This document shows, one piece after another, positions 26,228 through 34,229 of a stretch of DNA of 36,481 nt (position 1 is its first letter; the number at the start of each line of letters is the position of its first letter). Made by a program: the position numbers and the translations under genes. The DNA lies in NCBI RefSeq assembly GCF_001700325.1, contig NZ_MATO01000010.1:1-36481 (forward strand), written 5' to 3'. The notes beneath the pieces were generated by a model that was not told where the DNA came from, searched no databases, and saw only the letters and a program-made list of their open reading frames with translations. This DNA is from Caryophanon latum (GTDB lineage: Bacteria; Bacillota; Bacilli; Bacillales_A; Planococcaceae).

Positions 26228-27412
26228 ATGGATCGAGTAATCAAGTTAAGTATTAGCTTACTGCTACTCTCTGTCTTAATCTCGCTTAATACATTCGTGA
26301 AGGCTGATGGCGTTGAAATGCTGAAACATAATGTCATATTGACCTTCAATGAACGCATTCTGTTTCATGAAAAAATCGCTGATGGTAAATCGCTTCAAAT
26401 ATTTAACGATCAACGTGACATAATCGAACATACACAAATTGTTGAGGATTACGAAGCAGCCTTAATCGAACCAACTGCGCCTCACCATTTTATATTTAGC
26501 TATTGGGAGATGATTGAGAAAGAAAACACCATAGACGTAACACCTATTTTTACAGAGCGTAAAGCATTTCAAGCAGGTTTCATCGGCGGTACTGGTGGCA
26601 CATTGATCCATAATAGTTCAGCTATAAAAGAAGTTGTAAAGTCATTTGACGAAGAAGCGTCGTTTCAAGCAGTTGCACCTGATGTATTGCCAAACGACAA
26701 TTATATCTTTAACGGCTGGTATTACTATAAGGACAGTGAAACTTTAGAAAGATTAGATATCACAAGTACAACGAAGCCACAAAATAGAACCGAATATTTT
26801 GCTTTATTTTACGAGGATACCAATCAGAACAACATTGACGATGCAATGGAAAACGATATGCCAGTTGGTTTACTACCACAGCCTGAAACCATTACACAGC
26901 CTTCAAATAATAACTCTAATGAAGTATTAACATATACAAATACGAAATACGTTTTTAATAATACAAATGTAAACAGCAGTTTTCTCGTGAAGTTTTTGGC
27001 TACAGATAACACATTTTTATACAGTCTTACCTTGCCTTATGGACGTTCTATCACGATGTTGGATCAAACCAATAAAGCCGTAAAAGAATATTTCGTAAGG
27101 CAAGAAACGACGATTATGCTAAACCTGGAAGATTACGTATTCAACGAAGCTGAATTTTTAAAATTTGAATCACACAATAGGAAAATTAATAACACAGAAA
27201 TAACTGAGGTCTTTCCAATTATTCAACAACCTGAAATACAGTCGCTCTTAGCTGTGAACGAATCCGTTGATAACGCGAAAGCAAACAGTGCATCATCTAA
27301 TGCTGGCAATATCATTGTTTTAACAGTAGTAATCTTGCTTGCCATTGCTGCGGCTGCGTATTTCATCATTCGCCGTAAACGACAAGCAAATGAACATAAT
27401 GCCACAAACTAA
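26228..27412 (+). CDS. surface protein with signal peptide and C-terminal membrane anchor
   Basis: 394 residues: signal peptide (1-27, ending FVKADG), an extracellular region of about 330 residues with a pattern like Listeria-Bacteroides repeats in the middle (FNGWYYYKDSETLERLD, FALFYEDTNQNNIDD), and a C-terminal helix followed by basic residues (IIVLTVVILLAIAAAAYFII, RRKRQ). No LPXTG motif is seen. Its position between CD1107-like and Maff2-like genes suggests a cell-surface accessory for mating contact or an envelope channel part. Exact family uncertain. Confidence 0.65.
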   Translation: MDRVIKLSISLLLLSVLISLNTFVKADGVEMLKHNVILTFNERILFHEKIADGKSLQIFNDQRDIIEHTQIVEDYEAALIEPTAPHHFIFSYWEMIEKENTIDVTPIFTERKAFQAGFIGGTGGTLIHNSSAIKEVVKSFDEEASFQAVAPDVLPNDNYIFNGWYYYKDSETLERLDITSTTKPQNRTEYFALFYEDTNQNNIDDAMENDMPVGLLPQPETITQPSNNNSNEVLTYTNTKYVFNNTNVNSSFLVKFLATDNTFLYSLTLPYGRSITMLDQTNKAVKEYFVRQETTIMLNLEDYVFNEAEFLKFESHNRKINNTEITEVFPIIQQPEIQSLLAVNESVDNAKANSASSNAGNIIVLTVVILLAIAAAAYFIIRRKRQANEHNATN

Positions 27413-27432
27413 ATCGAAAAGAGGTAATTTGT

Positions 27433-27648
27433 ATGGATTTCTTCATTTCTGGTGTCGATGTTATGCAAAAGCTTGTCATTTTAATTGGAGCTGGTTTAGG
27501 TGTATGGGGCGTTGTCAATTTATTTGAAGGTTATGGTAACGATAATCCCGGAGCGAAGTCACAAGGCATGAAGCAATTCATGGCAGGAGCAGGCATCGTC
27601 CTAATTGCGATTTTACTCATACCGGAATTAAAATCGCTCTTCAATTAA
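27433..27648 (+). CDS. Maff2-family small membrane protein (VirB2-like)
   Basis: 71 residues with two hydrophobic helices (about 10-30 and 48-66) separated by FEGYGNDNPGAKSQGMKQF, the hallmark of the Maff2 family in Firmicute T4SS operons, generally viewed as the VirB2-like subunit. The ATG follows AAAAGAGG. It precedes a terminator and the coupling-protein gene. Confidence 0.8.
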   Translation: MDFFISGVDVMQKLVILIGAGLGVWGVVNLFEGYGNDNPGAKSQGMKQFMAGAGIVLIAILLIPELKSLFN

Positions 27649-27683
27649 ACATTATGTACTCAAAGCAAACATTTATAGCTACT

Positions 27684-27724
27684 AGAAAAAGACAAGTCCA
27701 TAAGCTACTTGTCTTTTTCTATTC
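27684..27724 (+). terminator. intra-operon terminator
   Basis: 14-bp perfect stem AGAAAAAGACAAGT / ACTTGTCTTTTTCT with a 9-nt loop, ending in a T-rich stretch. It separates the Maff2-like gene from virD4 and may lower or uncouple coupling-protein expression. Confidence 0.8.
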
Positions 27725-27739
27725 ATAGAGGTGAACAAC

Positions 27740-29599
27740 ATGAGAGAAACTTTACACGCAAATAAATTTTATATTCTGTTTGGAAGTGTCGTATATGTTT
27801 TGCTCAATTACTTGTTTTACTATTTCCGCGTTACGTTCGCTAATAATACATTACTTGCCTTTAACATGCTATTTGAAAGCCCACAATATTTATTACAAGC
27901 GTTTCCATTATCTTGGCACGTAGTTGACTTACTCGTGCCAGCTTTTATAGCAGGATTTTTCATTTTCGTATTGATCGACAAAAAGAATAATAAAAAGAAT
28001 TACCGAAAAGGCATCGAGCATGGTTCAGCTGAATGGGGACACTTAACAAAAGATTTAAACGGTATGTATGATCCTGAAAAACAATACAACAATATTTTAT
28101 TTAGCCAACATACGCAATTACGCTTAAACGATGAAAATATAGCGTTTGATCTTAGACGCAATAAAAATACATCTGTAATCGGAGGCTCTGGTAGCGGTAA
28201 AACACGCTTCTTCGTCAAACCAAATTTATTACAGATGAACGCCTCCTTTGTCGTCACAGATCCAAAAGGAACAATCGTAAATGAACTAGGAATGGCTTTA
28301 AAGTCTATTGGAAAATATAAAATCAAAATCTTGAATACCGTTAATTTTAATAAAAGCATGCACTATAACCCACTCGCCTATGTTCAAAACGAAGAAGATA
28401 TTTTGAAGCTCGTCGAAACAATTATCGCCAACACAAATGGCAACAATAATCAGCAAGAGGATTTTTGGGTGAAAGCAGAAAAATTACTTTACCAATCATA
28501 TTTAAGCTTAATCCTCACTAAATTTCCGAAAGACGAAAAACACTTAGGTACTTTAATGGATTTAATTTCATACTCAACCGTTAAAGAAAATGAGGAAAAT
28601 TATAAAAATGCAGTAGATTATTTATTTGATGAGCTAGAAAAAGAAGATAGCGAAAGCTTTGCAGTAAAACAGTATAAAGCATATAAATTAGCAGCTGGTA
28701 AAACGGCAAAAAGTATTTTAATCTCTTGTGCTACTCGACTTGCGCCACTCAACATACCTGCCGTTCGCAACTTACTAAAGGAAGATGAGCTAAATTTGCA
28801 TACACTTGGTAACTCTGGTCGAAAAACGGCACTATTTATTATTGTTCCTGATACAGATGCTACATTCAATTTCATCGTATCGATTATGTATACACAACTG
28901 TTCAATCTTCTTTGTACAGTGGCCGATGAACAATATAAAGGCTCCCTTCCTACACACGTTCGTTTCTTATTAGATGAATTTGCAAATATCGGGTTAATAC
29001 CGAACTTTCACAAATTGATTGCCACTATCCGCTCAAGAAATATGTCTGCAACGATTCTTTTACAAACAGCTTCACAGCTAAAAGCTATTTATAAAGATAA
29101 TGCAGATACTATTTTAGGAAATTGCGATACAAGTGTATTTTTAGGAGGTAAGGAAAAAGCAACAATCAAGGCATTATCCGAAGAGTTAGGAAAACAAACA
29201 ATTAACGATTATAACGAAAGTCGAACACGATCAAATACCGATTCATATGGTCAAACACATAGCAAACTAAGTAGATTGTTGATGACAGAAGACGAATTGC
29301 AAACAATGCCACGCGACACATGTATTGTACAAATAATCGGTAAGCGACCTTTTAAAGATAAAAAATACGATTTGACCAAGCATCCTCGATACAAATATCA
29401 CGCTAACGGCACTAAGCACTGGTTCGATATTGAGCAATATTTAATAGCTATACGTAACAACGAAGAAACAAGAGATACTAAGATACCTATTTACCCTAGA
29501 GATTCTTCAGATACTAGGGTTTATAGGGATACTAAAGGTGAACATGGTGAACTACGTCTTACCGCTACAACGCTTTCAGGAGAAGCGATTGAGTTATAA
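27740..29599 (+). CDS. virD4: VirD4/TraG-like coupling protein (T4CP)
   Basis: 619 residues; hands the relaxase-DNA complex to the channel. The ATG at 27740 is chosen because GAGGTG lies six bases upstream. Two N-terminal membrane helices (about 13-32 and 58-80) precede the ATPase: Walker A GGSGSGKTRFF, Walker B RFLLDEFANIGLIPNF, and ATILLQTASQLKAIY. The C-terminal tail is unusual: after the normal domain a segment with ETRDTKIPIYPRD and VYRDTK is encoded by GATAC-type repeats, including one exact 13-mer. It is the last gene of the rightward operon. Confidence 0.92.
   Translation: MRETLHANKFYILFGSVVYVLLNYLFYYFRVTFANNTLLAFNMLFESPQYLLQAFPLSWHVVDLLVPAFIAGFFIFVLIDKKNNKKNYRKGIEHGSAEWGHLTKDLNGMYDPEKQYNNILFSQHTQLRLNDENIAFDLRRNKNTSVIGGSGSGKTRFFVKPNLLQMNASFVVTDPKGTIVNELGMALKSIGKYKIKILNTVNFNKSMHYNPLAYVQNEEDILKLVETIIANTNGNNNQQEDFWVKAEKLLYQSYLSLILTKFPKDEKHLGTLMDLISYSTVKENEENYKNAVDYLFDELEKEDSESFAVKQYKAYKLAAGKTAKSILISCATRLAPLNIPAVRNLLKEDELNLHTLGNSGRKTALFIIVPDTDATFNFIVSIMYTQLFNLLCTVADEQYKGSLPTHVRFLLDEFANIGLIPNFHKLIATIRSRNMSATILLQTASQLKAIYKDNADTILGNCDTSVFLGGKEKATIKALSEELGKQTINDYNESRTRSNTDSYGQTHSKLSRLLMTEDELQTMPRDTCIVQIIGKRPFKDKKYDLTKHPRYKYHANGTKHWFDIEQYLIAIRNNEETRDTKIPIYPRDSSDTRVYRDTKGEHGELRLTATTLSGEAIEL
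29474..29536 (+). repeat. GATAC repeat cluster in the 3' end of virD4, with 13-mer copy 3
   Basis: GATAC at 29474, 29482, 29510 and 29528, plus GATTC at 29501 and the exact 13-mer TAGGGATACTAAA at 29524-29536. The last sites are spaced 9 and 18 bases. ACCCTAG and CTAGGGT form an inverted pair within the cluster. Confidence 0.85.
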
Positions 29600-29600
29600 C

Positions 29601-29645
29601 AAACCAAAGGCACTGCCGCCTACGCGAAAGTGCCTTTGGTTTTCT
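29601..29645. terminator. bidirectional terminator between virD4 and rep
   Basis: 14-bp perfect stem AAACCAAAGGCACT / AGTGCCTTTGGTTT with a 14-nt loop lies between the convergent virD4 and rep-like genes and serves both. Confidence 0.88.
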
Positions 29646-30411
29646 AGTCTCTATCCTCAAGCCAATTATACATACCTTCTGGAAGCGAACTCGGTGCTTG
29701 TCGCTCAGCCATTAAATCGCTAATGCTTTTGTGAATTGCTTTATATAGGTAGCCTTTAGGATTCTTAATACTTGAATTTTGAATTTTTCGCATTGCTCGT
29801 ACGAAAGAATTAATAATACAATCGTTTAATGCTTCATCGTCTTCAATCCATAAAATGACTCCTAAATCATCTGCAACCTTCTTTTTCGCTTTCATAATGA
29901 TTGAGTAATATTCATCTGATTCATCAACATTTTTTGAAAACATCTGAAGTGTTTCAGCGATTGCTGGCGGCACCTCTTCATTTGCATAATATGCTTGATT
30001 AATAGCTTCAGTTCGCTTACTTTCCTGCTGTTGTTGCTTTGGCGCCTGCGTACTTGGTGCTGGTGCTGGTGCTGGTGCTGGTGTTATAGAGGCTACTGCT
30101 TTACTATTCTCTAGTCGATCAATTTCATTAATAATATGTCCATCCATGTCAATATAATTAAAATACAAGCAATTATTAACTACATATACTAAGTTGTATT
30201 GCATCAGCTCTTGAACAATTTGTTGTTTTACCCAATGCCCATTTTCCTGGAGATTTAAAAATAATAATCCATTATTATCATATTGGCTTATTTGCTGATA
30301 CATACTATACATCATTTTCGCCTCAAAGCTCAGCGTATTATACTTACCAAATAAAAGTGCTTTCGGTACGCTAATAGATTTTTCTGCATAAATTTGAAAA
30401 ATATTTTTCAT
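29644..30411 (-). CDS. putative plasmid replication initiator, RepA_N-like
   Basis: 255 residues. Residues 1-75 (FQIYAEKSISVPKALLFGKY, then NTLSFEAKMMYSMYQQIS) follow the RepA_N initiator pattern, with the diagnostic LS-x-AK-x-x-Y core. A linker with APAPAPAP is encoded by four perfect GGTGCT hexamers (30056-30079, + strand). The C-terminal region ends with NPKGYLYKAIHKSISDLM, as in RepA_N C-terminal domains. It is somewhat short for the family. It is last in the operon parA-parB-rep with leader AAGGAGCGATAACAC. In RepA_N plasmids the origin usually lies inside rep. The family call is by eye. Confidence 0.5.
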   Translation of the reverse strand: MKNIFQIYAEKSISVPKALLFGKYNTLSFEAKMMYSMYQQISQYDNNGLLFLNLQENGHWVKQQIVQELMQYNLVYVVNNCLYFNYIDMDGHIINEIDRLENSKAVASITPAPAPAPAPSTQAPKQQQQESKRTEAINQAYYANEEVPPAIAETLQMFSKNVDESDEYYSIIMKAKKKVADDLGVILWIEDDEALNDCIINSFVRAMRKIQNSSIKNPKGYLYKAIHKSISDLMAERQAPSSLPEGMYNWLEDRD

Positions 30412-30440
30412 TGTGTGTTATCGCTCCTTGCATAAACTAT

Positions 30441-30743
30441 CTATTTTGTTTTTTTCCCTTTACCTTCTGCTACTAATTTCAAATGTGAAAAAACAGTCTT
30501 TTGTTCCTCATCAAGGTCTTTTACAGCCTTATCAACTAACCAAACGATTAGCTCATTGTGGGTCATATTTTTAAGTTGTGATAATGCTACCATATCTGTG
30601 TACGCATCATCATATACTTTAATATTACGTCTGCTTAATTGTTTCTTTTCAGCTTCAGATTTTGCAACTTTACCTTTCGTGATCAAACCTTTTTCAAGTA
30701 ATGGATTTACAGGCTTCTTTTCGCGACTAACGTTTTCGAACAT
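30441..30743 (-). CDS. ParB-like small ribbon-helix-helix partition protein
   Basis: 100 residues. Residues 1-35 are a flexible basic tail that could contact ParA, and residues 37-80 (SRRNIKVYDDAYTDMVALSQ, then NMTHNELIVWLVDKAV) fit a ribbon-helix-helix fold: one strand and two helices. It starts three bases after the parA stop on the same strand, the standard type Ib partition arrangement. RHH partner proteins bind short repeats and repress their own promoter. The GATAC repeats over the parA promoter are the obvious candidate sites, by inference. Confidence 0.7.
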   Translation of the reverse strand: MFENVSREKKPVNPLLEKGLITKGKVAKSEAEKKQLSRRNIKVYDDAYTDMVALSQLKNMTHNELIVWLVDKAVKDLDEEQKTVFSHLKLVAEGKGKKTK

Positions 30744-30746
30744 AAT

Positions 30747-31535
30747 TTATTCCTCCATCTTTTCTAAAAATTCATCTAGCAACTTACTATAAATGTTGAG
30801 TACTTCTTTATCATGCATATCTTCATCTTTAATGCCCACCACGCCCCATGCTTTAATGCGCTCACGTATTTTAATAACATTTTCAGTCAAATAATTGCCG
30901 AACACTTTACGCGCCTCATTTAAAATAAATTGATCTGTTCGCCCATCAACATTCATTAACACTGGAAAAGCAGCAACGAGTTTAATTGGTGAATCAATAT
31001 CGGACATTAATTCTTCTACGTATGGTAAAAACGTTTCCGCTGACGATAAAGCTTCCTCATGTGTTTGAATTACAACAGCTAAATAATCAGTAGCGACAAG
31101 TGCATTGTCCGTATAATCACTAATTGTCGGCGGTACATCAATAAAGATATAATCGTATTGATCTTGTAAAGGTTCAAGCAATGCATCTAATAAATAAGGG
31201 TATAGCGAATAATTGAAGGCAAACTCTGCGTTCAACAGGCGCGTGAAGTATCTTAAATCGGACTCCGCTGGAATAACGTGTAGATTTTCTGAACACGTAA
31301 CAATTGCTGGTGCTAAATCTTTATTTTTAATTGCTTCAAAAATACTTAGCTCAACATTTTGATAACTAATTCCGTACGTTTTAAATAGACGATCACTCGC
31401 ATTACCCTGTGGATCAAAATCAACTAGTAAAACTTTTTTATCTCTTTTTTCGGCCAACAAATAACTAAATAAAACTGTTGTTATTGTTTTGCCTACGCCA
31501 CCTTTAAAGTTAGCAATTGTAATCGTTTTTGCCAT
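30747..31535 (-). CDS. parA: ParA-type partition ATPase
   Basis: 262 residues. Deviant Walker A KGGVGKT at residues 11-17, Walker A' region DFDPQGNASD, and the Walker B-like YDYIFIDVPPT. There is no N-terminal HTH domain, so it is a small (type Ib/Soj-like) ParA that moves plasmid copies along the nucleoid. ATG at 31535 with leader GGGAGCGATAACAC. It is the first gene of the leftward par-rep operon. Its promoter overlaps GATAC/GTATC repeats, and a chromosomal-type parS palindrome lies 94 bases upstream of the start. Confidence 0.93.
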   Translation of the reverse strand: MAKTITIANFKGGVGKTITTVLFSYLLAEKRDKKVLLVDFDPQGNASDRLFKTYGISYQNVELSIFEAIKNKDLAPAIVTCSENLHVIPAESDLRYFTRLLNAEFAFNYSLYPYLLDALLEPLQDQYDYIFIDVPPTISDYTDNALVATDYLAVVIQTHEEALSSAETFLPYVEELMSDIDSPIKLVAAFPVLMNVDGRTDQFILNEARKVFGNYLTENVIKIRERIKAWGVVGIKDEDMHDKEVLNIYSKLLDEFLEKMEE

Positions 31536-31575
31536 GTGTTATCGCTCCCTCTCTATCTAATAACTACAGCTTAAC

Positions 31576-31603
31576 ATAGTATCCTATTAGATACAAGTAT
31601 CAA
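31576..31603 (-). promoter_or_regulatory. parA promoter
   Basis: On the minus strand TTGATA (31603-31598) and TACTAT (31581-31576) with a 16-base spacer. Both boxes lie within GATAC/GTATC repeats, suggesting autoregulation. Confidence 0.6.
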
Positions 31604-31612
31604 TAGGGATAC
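31579..31612. repeat. GTATC/GATAC operator-like cluster over the parA promoter
   Basis: GTATC 31579, GATAC 31590, GTATC 31597, GATAC 31608: alternating orientation, with sites of the same orientation 18 bases (2 x 9) apart. The last continues the AATAGGGATACTT form of the plasmid-wide motif. Further single sites lie at 31706 and 31760. Confidence 0.75.
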
Positions 31613-31627
31613 TTTAAAATCGTTGAG

Positions 31628-31643
31628 CGTTTCACGTGAAACA
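31628..31643. promoter_or_regulatory. parS: chromosomal-type parS (Spo0J/ParB) site
   Basis: CGTTTCACGTGAAACA matches the bacterial chromosomal parS consensus TGTTTCACGTGAAACA at 15 of 16 positions. The inner 14 bases are a perfect palindrome. It lies in the regulatory region of the plasmid parA gene. Confidence 0.8.
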
Positions 31644-31890
31644 ATTCACCTATAACTACCCTTCTTCTTCATAAATTAGTTTTGTTATTCTAAAGTTTGT
31701 ATAGGGATACAAAGTATTGGAAGTACATAGACGAACTATATCATTATCATTAAAACATTGTATCCTGTCTTATTTTGTAAACAAAAGAAACCTCTACGAA
31801 TAACAGAATGCTTCTTTTTATCTTTCAGTTAAACTTAAGTCTATAGGAACCAATATCTTCACTTCAGCACCCATATATCTCTAGGGGTTT
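31644..31890. other. intergenic stretch between parS-like site and radC terminator
   Basis: No gene. It contains isolated motif relatives (ATAGGGATACAAAG at 31702, GTATCC at 31760) and AT-rich DNA. Confidence 0.5.
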
Positions 31891-31903
31891 TAGGGATACT
31901 AAA
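31891..31903 (+). repeat. 13-mer TAGGGATACTAAA, copy 4
   Basis: Intergenic, immediately beyond the radC terminator. It is preceded by CTCTAGGGGTTT, which extends the 9-base periodicity. Confidence 0.9.
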
Positions 31904-31934
31904 AAAAGGGACTGCCCAGAATTTGGACAGCCCC
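31901..31934 (-). terminator. radC terminator
   Basis: Read on the minus strand: GGGGCTGTCC, 7-nt loop, GGGCAGTCCC (paired with two G-T wobbles), then T7. Confidence 0.82.
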
Positions 31935-31942
31935 ATTTCGCA

Positions 31943-32383
31943 TTACATATAACCTTTTTCACGGAATGAAATATAATTTTTTTCGATAGGTGTAACGATA
32001 ATATGATCGAGTAATTCAATACCTAGAATTTCTCCTGCTTGTTTTAAACGTTCTGTAACTTCAAGATCTTCCTGGCTCGGTGTCGTATTTGTCGATGGAT
32101 GATTATGAGATACTACAATTGAAGCCGCGTTATTCAAAATAGCTGTTTTCATGACCTCACGTGGATGAATTATACTAGCATTAATTGTACCTACATGTAC
32201 CCGATGTACTGCAATCGCTTGATTTTTCGTATTTAAACAAATGACTAGAAATACTTCTCGATCTTCTTCTCCGATTAAATTAAATGCTAAAGTTGCTAAA
32301 TCTCGAGGTGAACGTATTGATGCAACTCCGTTCATTTCCTTTACGACTTGCTTCACTCGAACTACTTCATAAATCGTTTCCAT
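31943..32383 (-). CDS. radC: RadC-like JAB/MPN-domain protein
   Basis: 146 residues, almost only the JAB (MPN+) metalloprotease-like domain; chromosomal RadC proteins carry an extra N-terminal HhH domain. The metal motif is intact: SHNHPSTNTTPSQEDLEVT. The biochemical role of RadC proteins is unsettled; short RadC genes are common on plasmids and in integrative elements. ATG at 32383 with AAGGGAGCGATGAC upstream, the same leader type as parA and rep. The predicted promoter overlaps copy 5 of the 13-mer. A decayed second radC lies at 36186-36407 on the other strand. Confidence 0.88.
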   Translation of the reverse strand: METIYEVVRVKQVVKEMNGVASIRSPRDLATLAFNLIGEEDREVFLVICLNTKNQAIAVHRVHVGTINASIIHPREVMKTAILNNAASIVVSHNHPSTNTTPSQEDLEVTERLKQAGEILGIELLDHIIVTPIEKNYISFREKGYM

Positions 32384-32461
32384 ACGTCATCGCTCCCTTG
32401 TGTATTATCGCTCTTGCGAAAGATAACATGTTAACCCACCTATTAGTAGCCCTTTAATCAC

Positions 32462-32474
32462 TAGGGATACTAAA
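32462..32474 (+). repeat. 13-mer TAGGGATACTAAA, copy 5
   Basis: Overlaps the predicted radC -10 box on the opposite strand. Confidence 0.9.
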
Positions 32475-32495
32475 ATACCAAAAATGATTTGTAAA
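32467..32495 (-). promoter_or_regulatory. radC promoter
   Basis: On the minus strand TTTACA (32495-32490), 17-base spacer, TAGTAT (32472-32467). The -10 lies inside 13-mer copy 5, so a protein binding the motif should block it. Confidence 0.6.
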
Positions 32496-32499
32496 CATG

Positions 32500-33151
32500 T
32501 TACGTTAATACTATCCTAAATCCTTTAACTCTTTTAATCTTTATTCTTTTATCCTTTCATGTTTTGAAAAGGCGCGAGCCTTTGACTTTCCTTGCCTGAA
32601 CTAAGTTCCGCAAGGGAGGAATTTTGCCTTTCCTTAGCCAACTCGAACAATCGCCCCAGCTGATTGTCAACGGAACGTGAAATACCGCAGCGTAGCGAGG
32701 ATATGTCGCGAAAGTCCGTTGATAATCAGCGTACGTTGCTTCGCTGGGATGGTGTGGTGCAGGTTTCCGCACCAGTACAGCGTTAGAAACGTTGGCGTAT
32801 TGTAGAGTTCAGGCGAGGAAAGGCAAAATTAATTTATGTAAAGCAAAGCAACGCGACGCTTTACATTCCGTCACGTGAACGCTTTAGCGACTCACGTGCC
32901 CTTCTTTTGTCCTGCCCGTTGTCGTCCACTCGTAAAGAAAAGCACAGGAACATACAAGATGTTCGAAAACGGCATGCGTAGCTGAGCCGTTTCGTTACAG
33001 CTTGTTGGTCTCGAGCTTTTTAGAGAGGAGCGAGATCCGAAGCAGTCGTTCGCAGCTTGTCTGCGTTACGAATGCTTGGAGACCTTCGGCAACCATAAAT
33101 ATTTAACTTTAATATGTCTCTCTATATATTTCGAATCACTAAATTTATATA
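32500..33151. other. large hairpin-rich non-coding region, possible single-strand origin
   Basis: No credible gene. Nested structure: AATTTTGCCTTTCCT (32620-32634) pairs with 32816-32830. Inside it GCTGATTGTCAACGGA (32659-32674) pairs with TCCGTTGATAATCAGC (32715-32730; one mismatch), with TAGCGA at 32693-32698 in the loop. Further right are stems TGTAAAGC/GCTTTACA (32837-32844, 32858-32865) and CACGTGA/TCACGTG (32872-32878, 32892-32898), the latter again with TAGCGA (32885-32890) in the loop. Looped TAGCGA/T is a feature of Gram-positive single-strand origins. Confidence 0.6.
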
Positions 33152-34215
33152 GGCTCTTCACCATAACTTGTGGTTGAATTTATAATAATTCAAAATTTTT
33201 ACAGTAAAAGATAGAATAAAAGCGAAAACTCACGTATCGTAATTGTTGTCTAGACAAACCACGAGAGGAGTTTTCGCTTTGTACGCTAAGTTTATCAAAA
33301 AGATTCTACCGTTACCATCTTTTTTTGAAATCGCATTATCGAGTGATGAAGAGCCACATGTGTTCCCGATTACAGCCGCACCTCAAGACATTGCTTGTCC
33401 TATTTGCGAAGGTGCTACCGTTTGTCATGCTCGTACACGTCGTCGTTTTCGTCACGGTTATGCTTGGCATATCGGTATGCTTTGGATTGAATTATTGTTG
33501 CCACGCCAGCGTTGTAAAGATTGTGGTTTTACATTTGACTATGGATTAGGACTTGTTCGTTCTTCAACGGAATCATTTCGTCGTGAAATTACGAAACGTT
33601 GTCATGGTCGTTCGATTGCGGATGTCGCACGTGAATACGAGCTGCCGTACACAACAGTTGAACGTTGGTTTTATACGTATGCACTGGATCAATTGGTCGA
33701 GGAATCGGCCCTACATATTTGTGTGGATGAGTTTGCTTTGCGCAAAGGACACAACTATGCGACAAGTGTGTTAAATGCTGAAACAGGGCGCATTTTAGCC
33801 ATTGTTCCACATCGAGATCAAGACGCAATCGAGGCTGTATTAAAGAAAGTAACAGGCAAAATTCAAACCGTCATTAGTGATTTTGCGCCAGCTATGGCAG
33901 GTGCGATTGAAGCCGTCTATCCAGCAGCGGTTCATGTGCTCGATCGTTTTCATTTAGTTCAATTTTTCACCGATGCCCAACAACGAAGACGACGTTATTT
34001 GGGGGAAGCGAAAAAGCATCATAAATCGCGCTTTATTGACCGTTGTTTAGCGCGAAAACCCGAACAATTAACGGCAGAAGAACGTCAATTTGTGCAGGAA
34101 TGGCATCAAGAAGATCCTCATACAAAACACATTTATCAAGCGTTAAATCACATGCGCTATGTATTAAAAGCAACGACACGTACACAAGCGAAAAAGCGGT
34201 TGTACGGCTTTATAT
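33152..34215 (+). mobile_element. ISL3-family element, right end lost
   Basis: The left end GGCTCTTCACCATAACTTGT at 33152 is typical of ISL3-family termini. The element is cut off inside its transposase gene near 34215, where SLH-protein DNA in opposite orientation begins, and no right inverted repeat is present. Confidence 0.7.
33279..34215 (+). pseudogene. ISL3-family transposase, C-terminally truncated
   Basis: TTG start at 33279 with GAGAGGAG eight bases upstream. A zinc-ribbon-like N-terminus (CPICEGA...CKDCGF) and an HTH (SIADVAREYELPYTTVERWF) precede two catalytic Asp contexts (ICVDEFALRKG; TVISDFAPAMAGAI followed by VLDRFHLVQ). After AKKRLYGF the reading frame passes into foreign DNA and stops at 34343. 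The C-terminal part with the catalytic Glu is missing, so the enzyme should be inactive. Confidence 0.85.
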
Positions 34216-34229
34216 GCTGTGTGAGATGC

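Noticed and set aside
32557-32772. 71-codon leftward frame
   Set aside because: It lies in the structured region upstream of radC, with no family resemblance or good start.
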